Assembly (NCBI GenBank): GCA_013288465.1
Contig: JABDBT010000003.1
Location: forward strand, 24,142-54,946
Origin: Bacteroidota bacterium
GTDB lineage: Bacteria; Bacteroidota; Bacteroidia; Sphingobacteriales; Sphingobacteriaceae
Reading direction: 5' to 3'
Length of the DNA stretch: 30,805 nt
Shown: in pieces, positions 25,074 to 30,805 of the stretch
How positions within the stretch are numbered: position 1 is the stretch's first letter
Layout of the letters: each line of letters opens with the position of its first letter
Notes under the pieces: generated by a model
Told to the model about the DNA's origin: nothing
What the model saw: the letters and a program-made list of their open reading frames with translations, nothing else
The model's database searches: none
Made by a program: the position numbers and the translations under genes

Positions 25074-27166
25074 GATTGTAATACTTCCTCTCTTTTAACT
25101 TTAACCAAATTTAGAAAATCATTAGCAGCGGCTTTGTATTGTGTTGCAAATTCTTCGGAGGGTTCGTTCTTATTGATCTGTAATACCAGTTCATTAAAGC
25201 TACCATTTATTTGAATTTCGCCTGTTTCAACATAATGGGTATCAAACTCGCGGATAACCCCAATTTGAGTGCTGCTGCTAATACCTTTATCTAACAGCAA
25301 TGCTTTTGCAGCGCTGATAAAAGTATTGTATGAATGATATATAGCGTCAGACCATGCGCCGCCGTTATATGACTCATTGGCCCAGCCCAGTTTCTCTTCC
25401 GACTCAAATAGCAGGGTAGAAACCAGGTCGATTATCACCCCGGCGCATTCACCCACACCTATTGCGGTGGCATAAGTTTCTTCGTGCCCCCAGTCAACAA
25501 AATCTGTGTCGGTTAAAGTGGTAAGGTCGGCAAGTGGTTTTAGCAACTGGTAAAAGTAATCTTTACCCTGCCTGTCATAATAATTATGAAATATCTCGTC
25601 TTCAATAGAATTAAGCTTAAAATCGTCCAATACGGCCCTTAATACCAGGGTAGCGCGTTTTGCCGGTACTTTTATAACCCTTTCGGCAGCACGGCCAACG
25701 CCGTTGCCAACGGTGCCTCCGCCCAGCAACACCTGCATAGAAGGCAATACCCTTGTACCCGCTTTAAGCGAACTGCCATGAAAACCAATATGGGCCAAAC
25801 CATGCTGCCCACACGAGTTCATGCAACCGCTTATTTTTATCTTGATATCCCTGTTGTAGATCAGGTCTTCATATTCATTAGCTATCAGATCTTCCAATAC
25901 ACGCGCAAAGGTCATGCTGTTTGATATACCCAGGTTACAAGTGTCGGTACCGGGGCAGGTGGTTACATCGCCAACACTGTCAAATCCGGGGTTGGCAAAA
26001 CCAAGTTCGGCAAGACCCTTAAATAGCGCAGGCAATGCTTCTTTTCTGGCATATTTTAAAAGCAGCCCCTGGTTTTGGGTTATCCTTATCTCATCAGCAA
26101 CGTAAGGCTCAATTGCGGCAACTAACTGGCGGGCCACATCCGTAGGTATATCGCCAACCTGCACTTTAATATAAACACCATAAAAACCCGATTGCTTTTG
26201 TTCGAAAACGTTGGTAGCCAGCCATTGCTCATAATGCAACGGGTTTGAAATTTCAACTGCCGTATATTCGGCAGCAAGTTCCGGAATAGCAGGTAAATCT
26301 ACCGTATCGCGGTTTATCTTATAGGTTTTAACCTTGTTGGCAATGCGCTCAATTTTAGTTAAATGTAAAACTTCTTCAAGCCCTATTTTTTGTATCAGGT
26401 ATTTTAAACGGGCTTTATTACGGTTATTGCGTTCGCCGTAACGGTCAAATACACGTATAACCGATTCAATATAAGGGATAAGCTGGTCTTCGTGCAAAAA
26501 CTCCTCAACAATGCTGGCTAAAAGGGGCTGTGCACCCAAACCTCCGCCTAACATCACTTTAAAACCACGCTCGTTATCACTGTTTATTTTAGGTATTAAT
26601 CCAATATCATGTATGTAGGAGAAAGCGGTATCAGCATCGCTTGATGAAAATGATATTTTGAATTTACGCCCCATTTCCTGGCATATCGGGTTGCGTAAAA
26701 AATATTCAAAAACAGCATGGGCATAAGGCGAAACATCAAATGGCTCCAGCGGGTCAATACCCGAAGCAGGCGAGGCGGTCACATTTCTAACTGTATTGCC
26801 GCAAGCTTCGCGTATGGTAACATCATCTTCGGCAAGTTCGGCCCATAGCTGGGGTGTCCTGTCAAGGCTTACATAATGTATCTGAATATCCTGGCGGGTG
26901 GTAAGGTGTAAATTGCGGCTGGCGTACTTATCTGATATATCAGCTATGCGCAGCAGTTGTTTAAAGGTTACTTTACCAAAAGGCAATTTGATGCGCACCA
27001 TTTGTACACCCGGTTGCCTTTGCCCGTAAACCCCTCTTGCCAGGCGCAGGCTCCTGAACTTCTCATCATGTATCTTACCGTCACGAAAATCCCTGATCTT
27101 TTTTTCCAGATCAATAATGTCTTTTTCAACAATCGGGTTTTCCAGCTCTGTTCTGAAGCTTTGCAT
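25070..27166 (-). CDS. Ferredoxin-type sulfite (nitrite/sulfite) reductase with a C-terminal HEPN-like domain
   Basis: A 698-residue siroheme [4Fe-4S] reductase, assigned to sulfite by its operon. Two ferredoxin-like half domains carry LHLTTRQDIQIHYV (87-100) and RITQNQGLLL (361-370). The cofactor cysteines are Cys404 and Cys410 (TCPGTDTCN) and Cys448 and Cys452 (GCMNSCGQHG), the C-x5-C...C-x3-C pattern. After the catalytic part (about 545) comes an extra 150 residues with the helical pattern YNGGAWSDAIYHSYNTF followed by AAKALL, resembling a HEPN domain but without an R-x4-H RNase motif. No flavin domain is present, so a ferredoxin is the likely donor. First structural gene of the six-gene sulfur operon, 23 nt after a terminator hairpin. 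Confidence 0.92.
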   Translation of the reverse strand: MQSFRTELENPIVEKDIIDLEKKIRDFRDGKIHDEKFRSLRLARGVYGQRQPGVQMVRIKLPFGKVTFKQLLRIADISDKYASRNLHLTTRQDIQIHYVSLDRTPQLWAELAEDDVTIREACGNTVRNVTASPASGIDPLEPFDVSPYAHAVFEYFLRNPICQEMGRKFKISFSSSDADTAFSYIHDIGLIPKINSDNERGFKVMLGGGLGAQPLLASIVEEFLHEDQLIPYIESVIRVFDRYGERNNRNKARLKYLIQKIGLEEVLHLTKIERIANKVKTYKINRDTVDLPAIPELAAEYTAVEISNPLHYEQWLATNVFEQKQSGFYGVYIKVQVGDIPTDVARQLVAAIEPYVADEIRITQNQGLLLKYARKEALPALFKGLAELGFANPGFDSVGDVTTCPGTDTCNLGISNSMTFARVLEDLIANEYEDLIYNRDIKIKISGCMNSCGQHGLAHIGFHGSSLKAGTRVLPSMQVLLGGGTVGNGVGRAAERVIKVPAKRATLVLRAVLDDFKLNSIEDEIFHNYYDRQGKDYFYQLLKPLADLTTLTDTDFVDWGHEETYATAIGVGECAGVIIDLVSTLLFESEEKLGWANESYNGGAWSDAIYHSYNTFISAAKALLLDKGISSSTQIGVIREFDTHYVETGEIQINGSFNELVLQINKNEPSEEFATQYKAAANDFLNLVKVKREEVLQS

Positions 27167-27188
27167 ATTATCTTATCAATATTTTATT

Positions 27189-27222
27189 AAAAAAATACCC
27201 CTTTGGCAGTTGGCTAAAGAGG
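27189..27222 (-). terminator. Terminator-like hairpin in the sulfur-operon leader
   Basis: On the - strand CCTCTTT (27216-27222) pairs with AAAGGGG (27198-27204), allowing one G-U, followed by TATTTTTTT. It lies 23 nt before the sulfite reductase ATG, so it can only act as an attenuator. GGCTA upstream (near 27244-27248) can pair with TAGCC (27212-27216) and would disrupt the stem base. Confidence 0.6.
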
Positions 27223-27253
27223 CATATACATTCCATACGGTTTATAGCCCTTA

Positions 27254-27316
27254 TCAGTTGCTTTTGTTATAAAAACAAGTCATTTGCATATTATAGATTA
27301 AACTGATATTTGCCAT
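27254..27316 (-). CDS. Possible short leader ORF of the sulfur operon
   Basis: A 20-codon frame from ATG 27314-27316 to TGA, with the middle MQMTCF and a single Cys codon. An upstream in-frame ATG at 27335-27337 would extend it to 27 residues starting MCM, but that start lies upstream of the predicted -7 element. There is no Cys run as in the porin leader, so a classic Cys attenuator is not supported; it may be non-coding leader RNA. Confidence 0.3.
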   Translation of the reverse strand: MANISLIYNMQMTCFYNKSN

Positions 27317-27328
27317 TTGTCCGACAAA
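27316..27328. promoter_or_regulatory. 13-bp palindrome TTTGTC-C-GACAAA at the sulfur-operon promoter
   Basis: Perfect 6-bp arms around a single base, overlapping the downstream half of the -7 element and the expected transcription start, a place where a bound protein would block RNA polymerase. Confidence 0.45.
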
Positions 27329-27332
27329 CATA
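27325..27332 (-). promoter_or_regulatory. Sulfur-operon -7 element (TATGTTTG)
   Basis: Perfect TAnnTTTG on the - strand, about 160 nt before the sulfite reductase ATG. No TTG is seen at the -33 distance, so an activator may be needed. ATATGGAATT (27341-27350) lies 8 bp upstream. Confidence 0.5.
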
Positions 27333-27395
27333 CACATAGTATATGGAATTTGTAGTATTTATTTGAAAATTGTAGAATTTTACTATTCAATTACA

Positions 27396-28690
27396 TAACT
27401 GTCCACTTAAAACAAGCTGAGTGACAGTTGGTTACAATTTAGTTCTTTGGTATCTTTGTAATCTATTGTTTTAAGTAGTTCATTTACAGGGGTTTTATCC
27501 AGTAGGGATATCCCGATTACCTGTAACATTTCGTAAGTTGAACGGCCTGTTTTCAAGTCTTCGGCAACTATAGCCACGAGACAGTAAGCGATAATTGCCG
27601 AGTAAAGTTGAATGCGAACCGCATTTTCAGAGGTACCCCAAAAGGACTTGATCTTCAAATGCTGTTTTATCCATTTAAAGAATAACTCTATTTGCCAGCG
27701 ATTTTTATAAAGAAGTGCTACCTGTGCCGCCGTTACGTCCATATTATTGGTCAGAAAAACGAATGTTCGATTGCTTTCCCGATCATAATACTTTACCCTA
27801 CGCAGTTTTTCCGGGTAATATTTGACTGTGTTAAAGCCGGTCAATCTACCTACCTGATCGCATAACACTCCGGTGGATTTATCAACTTTAGCAGAATATA
27901 TCCTGTGATATTTCAGGCTTGTTTTGGCCCGAATCACAAAGTAAGCCTTTCTTTGGGTAATGGTGTATAGCCTGGAAAAGTCAATATAGCCCCGGTCAAA
28001 AATATAATAAGCACCTTCTTCATAAGTGATATAATCCATAGCGTTTAAATCGCTTACCGAAGCTGATGTGATGTGTATAAAGACCGGTATCTGTGTGGTG
28101 ATGTCAAAAAGAGTATGAATTTTTATCCCACCTTTGGTTTTACGAAATTTTGCCCACCAGAATACACTCAGGCAAAGATCTATCGTAGATGAATCAAATG
28201 CGTATATCTTGCCTTTTATTTCAAAATCTTCATTGGCGCGTTTATTCCGGGCAATGCCGATCAGGTGATAAGCAAACTCTTCGAATATCTTGCTGTTCCG
28301 ATTTTCGTTGGCTTTGGCAAGGTTGCTTCGGGTCACACTTTTTCCAAGGCCTAGATGATACGATTTTTTACTATGGGCTTCCAATGTAATAATCAGATCG
28401 CGTAAGCTATCCCGGTTCGTAAGCTGGCCAAACAGCATGCAAAGCAATTGGTTCCAGCAGGAAAAGTGTCTTACATATTTATCGCCATCATATTTCTTTA
28501 CGATTCCGTCAAATACTCGTTGCGGAAGAAACTCTGATAATTGTGAGAAAACATATTTGCCTTGATTCATACTATGCCGGTTAACCGACTAACGTAATCA
28601 ATTCAAATCGTCACGCAATAAACAAGCTTATAACTAATAGACTATCAATGATTTCAAAGGATAATTTTTGTTTTTTAATGGACACTAGTG
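27396..28690. mobile_element. IS4-family insertion sequence (about 1295 bp)
   Basis: Bounded by an 11-bp direct repeat ATTCAATTACA (27385-27395 and 28691-28701), which I read as the target-site duplication. The ends are imperfect inverted repeats around TGTCCA: TGTCCACTTAAAACAA at 27400-27415 against TGTCCATTAAAAAACAA read inward from 28684. Exact ends could shift by a few bases because the two ends differ by 2 nt before TGTCCA. One transposase gene fills it, and its stop codon lies within the left terminal repeat. The transposase is intact, so the element may be active. Confidence 0.8.
27407..28570 (-). CDS. IS4-family transposase
   Basis: A 387-residue DDE transposase. The N-terminal 100 residues match the DUF4372-type domain of IS4 relatives (KYVFSQLSEFLPQRVFD; LRDLIITLEAHSKKSYHLG). 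The catalytic triad is Asp126 (YAFDSSTID), Asp192 (IFDRGYIDF) and Glu295 in the IS4 YREK signature YKNRWQIELFFKWIK (288-302). It reads in the same direction as the downstream sulfur operon, with no terminator between its stop and the operon leader, so transposase transcripts could run into that leader. Confidence 0.93.
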   Translation of the reverse strand: MNQGKYVFSQLSEFLPQRVFDGIVKKYDGDKYVRHFSCWNQLLCMLFGQLTNRDSLRDLIITLEAHSKKSYHLGLGKSVTRSNLAKANENRNSKIFEEFAYHLIGIARNKRANEDFEIKGKIYAFDSSTIDLCLSVFWWAKFRKTKGGIKIHTLFDITTQIPVFIHITSASVSDLNAMDYITYEEGAYYIFDRGYIDFSRLYTITQRKAYFVIRAKTSLKYHRIYSAKVDKSTGVLCDQVGRLTGFNTVKYYPEKLRRVKYYDRESNRTFVFLTNNMDVTAAQVALLYKNRWQIELFFKWIKQHLKIKSFWGTSENAVRIQLYSAIIAYCLVAIVAEDLKTGRSTYEMLQVIGISLLDKTPVNELLKTIDYKDTKELNCNQLSLSLF

Positions 28691-28748
28691 ATTCAATTAC
28701 AGTAATATATACAACATTTTGAGTCTGTGGACAAAATGATATTTATGC

Positions 28749-28775
28749 AAAAAGGCGCAAATTTTTGCGCCTTTT
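28749..28775. terminator. Intrinsic terminator downstream of rrf2-like gene
   Basis: Perfect 12-bp stem AAAAGGCGCAAA / TTTGCGCCTTTT with a 2-nt centre. The - strand RNA ends in a 5-U run and lies 32 bp beyond the Rrf2 stop, so it ends that gene; the + strand has a 4-T run. Confidence 0.85.
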
Positions 28776-28806
28776 GTTGTTTGGTTGGGAATACGGCTGA
28801 GGGTAA

Positions 28807-29244
28807 TTACAACTCAAATATCAGCTTATTCTCCCGTGCTATAATATCGGCAATGCTCGTTTCAGTTAATATCTTTAAGGTAACATCACGTACATCAATA
28901 AATACATTCCTTATACCACAGGTAAGTTCCGAATGGCATTCATCGCATTTATGATAAAAATTGAGACTGGCGCAGGGCACCATGGCAATAGGGCCATCCG
29001 TAATACGCATTATGCTCACCAGGAAAATTTCTTTAGGGTCCTTATTTAAACTATAACCGCCACCTGCACCTTTTTTACTGTATAAAAAGCCAGCGTTGCG
29101 GAGGTCTAATAGTATCTGTTCGAGAAACTTTTTTGGGATATGCTCCAATTCAGCAATCTTTGAAATTTGCATGGGAGGTTTGTCCGTGTTTTTCCCAAGT
29201 ATTACCAATGCTTTAATAGCATACTTTGTTTTCTTTGATAGCAT
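28807..29244 (-). CDS. Rrf2-family transcriptional regulator with a four-cysteine cluster
   Basis: A 145-residue winged-helix regulator. The HTH spans about residues 24-60 (MQISKIAELEHIPKKFLEQI, then LRNAGFLYSKKGAGGGYSL), the Rrf2 pattern. Four cysteines at 91, 100, 103 and 109 (PCASLNF, then KCDECHSELTCG) resemble the iron-sulfur cluster region of IscR/NsrR, though the spacing C-x8-C-x2-C-x5-C is its own. Some Rrf2 proteins (CymR) control cysteine synthesis. Before the IS insertion this gene lay directly next to the sulfur operon, and its promoter shares a 10-bp motif with that operon, so control of sulfur genes is a reasonable inference. Confidence 0.9.
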   Translation of the reverse strand: MLSKKTKYAIKALVILGKNTDKPPMQISKIAELEHIPKKFLEQILLDLRNAGFLYSKKGAGGGYSLNKDPKEIFLVSIMRITDGPIAMVPCASLNFYHKCDECHSELTCGIRNVFIDVRDVTLKILTETSIADIIARENKLIFEL

Positions 29245-29263
29245 TTTCTAAGTTAATAACATT

Positions 29264-29271
29264 CAAACTTA
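29264..29271 (-). promoter_or_regulatory. rrf2-like gene -7 element (TAAGTTTG)
   Basis: Perfect TAnnTTTG on the - strand, 19 nt before the ATG. AATTCCATAT (29279-29288), the reverse complement of the motif near the sulfur-operon promoter, lies 7 bp upstream of it, in the spacer where a bound regulator could block transcription. Confidence 0.55.
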
Positions 29272-29309
29272 AATAAAGAATTCCATATCCGCTAAAATAG
29301 AACTATAAG

Positions 29310-29588
29310 CTATTTTTTATCCGAATGGCCCAGATCCTTTTCAGGGCATATCTTATCGCGTACCAACTGTTTGAGTTCTTTTATTTCGATGAAATGGCCC
29401 TGTTCTTTGCGGTCAAATATACTAACCCCGTTAAGGCTTATATCGTATTTACCGCCTGTTTCGCTTGGTTGTAGGGTTACGCTATGCAGTTCATCGGCAA
29501 AAGTGGTTAATAATTCCTGCGCCATATAAGCTGCTCTTAGCAGCCAATGGCATTTGGGGCAATATTCAATGGTAATAGTGGGTTTCAT
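29310..29588 (-). CDS. SelT/SelW/SelH-family (Rdx) thioredoxin-like protein
   Basis: A 92-residue small redox-type protein. The N terminus ITIEYCPKCHWLLRAAYMAQEL has the family CxxC at Cys9/Cys12 directly after the first beta strand; the middle has VTLQPSETGGKYDISLNG and the end a Phe-Asp-Arg-Lys turn typical of the Rdx fold. Here both positions are Cys and there is no selenocysteine. Precise function unknown; it lies 26 bp downstream of the MOSC gene on the same strand. Confidence 0.85.
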   Translation of the reverse strand: MKPTITIEYCPKCHWLLRAAYMAQELLTTFADELHSVTLQPSETGGKYDISLNGVSIFDRKEQGHFIEIKELKQLVRDKICPEKDLGHSDKK

Positions 29589-29614
29589 AAAGCTAATTTA
29601 ATAATAGATGGCGA

Positions 29615-30439
29615 CTAAACCATAAATCTTTCGTTGGTATGCGTAGTTAAAACTACAAGCTCATCGCCAACCGAAATAACACCGGTGGTTTCACCAACCA
29701 GGTTTTGTCCAAAATAAACCTCTTTATTTTTATTACGATAGGTTGCAAAGGTTTTTAACGGCTCCTTCGCCTTTATAGCCGTATTTTGATCGATAGTGGG
29801 GATGTTGCACCTTGCGCATAATTTTACACCGTTAAACGCGATGTTGTTGATAGTGATACTGTCCATAGTATCTTCCTGGTAGGGCGTGCCGCCTGTAAAA
29901 ACAATATTTGGCCTAAACCGGTTTATAGGTAATGGCAGCGCCATCCGGCTGTTTAAGTCATTAAGCGAAGCCTGGCCTATCATCATAAAAGGATAGGCAT
30001 CTGAAAAAGAAGTGATCTTATCTCCGATAGTATATTTAGGGTTTGTAAGCCGCCTGGTATCATTGGGCATATAAACCAATCGGCACTCCATATTTAATAT
30101 AGCGGTAAACCATTTATCAGCTTCTTTGCTTACCAATTGCCCTTTGCAGGTATCATCCCAAACAATAACATCTGCAAACTCTTCGGTCAATTGTTTATAA
30201 GGGATAATAATTTCTGCAGTGCGGCTTCGGTCAATAACCTTTAACCCCCCCGCTGTTATATTAACCGCCAGCAAAGCCATCCTGGCATTTTCGCGTTGCG
30301 AAAGAAAGTGGTTATGTTTATCTACCAGCATCCACCGCCTGTCATATTCAAAACCCCGGTCGGTTATAATGGCTTTATCAACTTTTATCCCGCCTAATGA
30401 TTTAATAGGGTATAGGTATAGTTCACTAATTTTTAGCAT
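29615..30439 (-). CDS. MOSC domain protein (YcbX/mARC type)
   Basis: A 274-residue protein with an N-terminal MOSC beta-barrel (ELYLYPIKSLGGIKVDKA, 6-23; DRRWMLVD, 33-40) and a C-terminal MOSC domain. The likely molybdenum-cofactor ligand is Cys211 in LCARCNIPTID; a second Cys (208) precedes it. Relatives reduce N-hydroxylated compounds with an electron donor. Unlike E. coli YcbX it has no fused ferredoxin domain. First of three - strand genes (MOSC, SelW-like, Rrf2), divergent from the FAH-family gene. Confidence 0.9.
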   Translation of the reverse strand: MLKISELYLYPIKSLGGIKVDKAIITDRGFEYDRRWMLVDKHNHFLSQRENARMALLAVNITAGGLKVIDRSRTAEIIIPYKQLTEEFADVIVWDDTCKGQLVSKEADKWFTAILNMECRLVYMPNDTRRLTNPKYTIGDKITSFSDAYPFMMIGQASLNDLNSRMALPLPINRFRPNIVFTGGTPYQEDTMDSITINNIAFNGVKLCARCNIPTIDQNTAIKAKEPLKTFATYRNKNKEVYFGQNLVGETTGVISVGDELVVLTTHTNERFMV

Positions 30440-30512
30440 AGTTGTTATTAAAGGTAAAGGTATAATTTACCGGGATATTTAAAAATTAACAGTTATTAAG
30501 GATTTTACCTTA

Positions 30513-30520
30513 TATATTTG
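30513..30520 (+). promoter_or_regulatory. -7 element (TATATTTG) of the FAH-family gene
   Basis: Perfect TAnnTTTG, 34 nt upstream of the ATG at 30555. No clear -33 TTG. Confidence 0.5.
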
Positions 30521-30554
30521 GGCAAAATTTAAAACAGATAATTCAACAAACAGC

Positions 30555-30805
30555 ATGAAACTTATAAGATTTGGAGAGGCCGGGCACGAAAAACCGGGTA
30601 TAATATTAGGCGACAAAAAATTTGCCTTACCGGGCTTTACTGAAGATTATAATGAAAGTTTTTTTGAAACCGGTGGTTTAAAAAGATTAGCCGATTACGT
30701 TGCTGCAAATGAAAATAAACTGGAAGAAGTTGCTCCCGGCACCCGTTTGGGCGCACCGGTTGGCCGCCCTTCAAAAATGATTTGTATAGGGTTAAATTAT
30801 GCCGA
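30555..30805 (+). CDS. Fumarylacetoacetate hydrolase family protein, N-terminal part
   Basis: An open frame from ATG to the window edge (83 complete codons). The translation starts MKLIRFGEAGHEKPGIILGD, the usual lead-in of FAH-family enzymes that take the dienoate or acylpyruvate type of substrate, and reaches GRPSKMICIGLNYA, the conserved entry to the catalytic domain. The active-site metal ligands lie beyond the window, so the reaction (acylpyruvate hydrolysis, hydratase or ureidoglycolate lyase) cannot be decided. Confidence 0.85.
   Translation, partial: MKLIRFGEAGHEKPGIILGDKKFALPGFTEDYNESFFETGGLKRLADYVAANENKLEEVAPGTRLGAPVGRPSKMICIGLNYA

Noticed and set aside
27254..27337. A Cys/Met attenuator peptide starting MCM at 27337 for the sulfur operon
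   Set aside because: The start lies upstream of the best -7 element, and the frame has no Cys run near its stop; kept only as a low-confidence leader ORF.

Overview
The window looks like chromosomal DNA of a Bacteroidota bacterium of the Sphingobacteriaceae type (Mucilaginibacter/Pedobacter-like). The clues are DUF4249 lipoproteins, TAnnTTTG-type -7 promoter elements, few Shine-Dalgarno sequences, an OprP-type porin, Bacteroidota-style sulfur genes and moderate A+T content. The genus is an inference from gene style; no rRNA is present.

Layout. (1) 1-5181, + strand: a head-to-tail array of five DUF4249 lipoprotein genes in an alternating A-B-A-B-A pattern, 0-1 nt apart. The first is cut by the window edge and the second carries an in-frame stop. 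(2) 5349-13520: housekeeping genes (RluA-type pseudouridine synthase on +; a small hypothetical gene, topA, mnmA, a succinate-semialdehyde-type dehydrogenase and proA on -). A gap at 11733-12263 hides a compact + strand transcription unit with promoter, 32-codon ORF and strong terminator. (3) 13517-19552, - strand: proB, then an operon read as Cys-rich leader peptide, attenuator, porin, pstS-like, pstC-like, pstA-like, pstB-like. (4) 19869-27337, - strand: a sulfate-assimilation operon (sulfite reductase, uroporphyrinogen methyltransferase, siroheme synthase fused to a TSUP transporter, APS reductase, cysD, cysN) with its own leader and terminator. (5) 27385-28701: an IS4-family insertion sequence with an 11-bp target duplication just upstream of that operon. 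(6) 28749-30805: an Rrf2-type regulator, a SelW-like protein, a MOSC protein (all -) and the start of a fumarylacetoacetate-hydrolase-family gene (+).

How the genes work together. The sulfur operon encodes ATP sulfurylase (CysDN), a [4Fe-4S] APS reductase and a siroheme sulfite reductase, plus two enzymes that make siroheme, so sulfate can be reduced to sulfide without an APS kinase in the cluster. The most interesting reading is that the adjacent porin/Pst-like operon is not a phosphate system but the sulfur-oxyanion importer for this pathway. It is preceded by a 27-residue leader peptide ending in four consecutive Cys codons and a stop, immediately followed by a terminator hairpin, which is the layout of a cysteine-responsive attenuator. 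The binding protein lacks the Ser/Thr phosphate ligands of classical PstS, the ATPase has altered ABC motifs, and there is no phoU. The Rrf2 protein, with four clustered cysteines, is a candidate regulator: a 10-bp motif (ATATGGAATT) occurs next to the -7 elements of both its own gene and the sulfite reductase operon.
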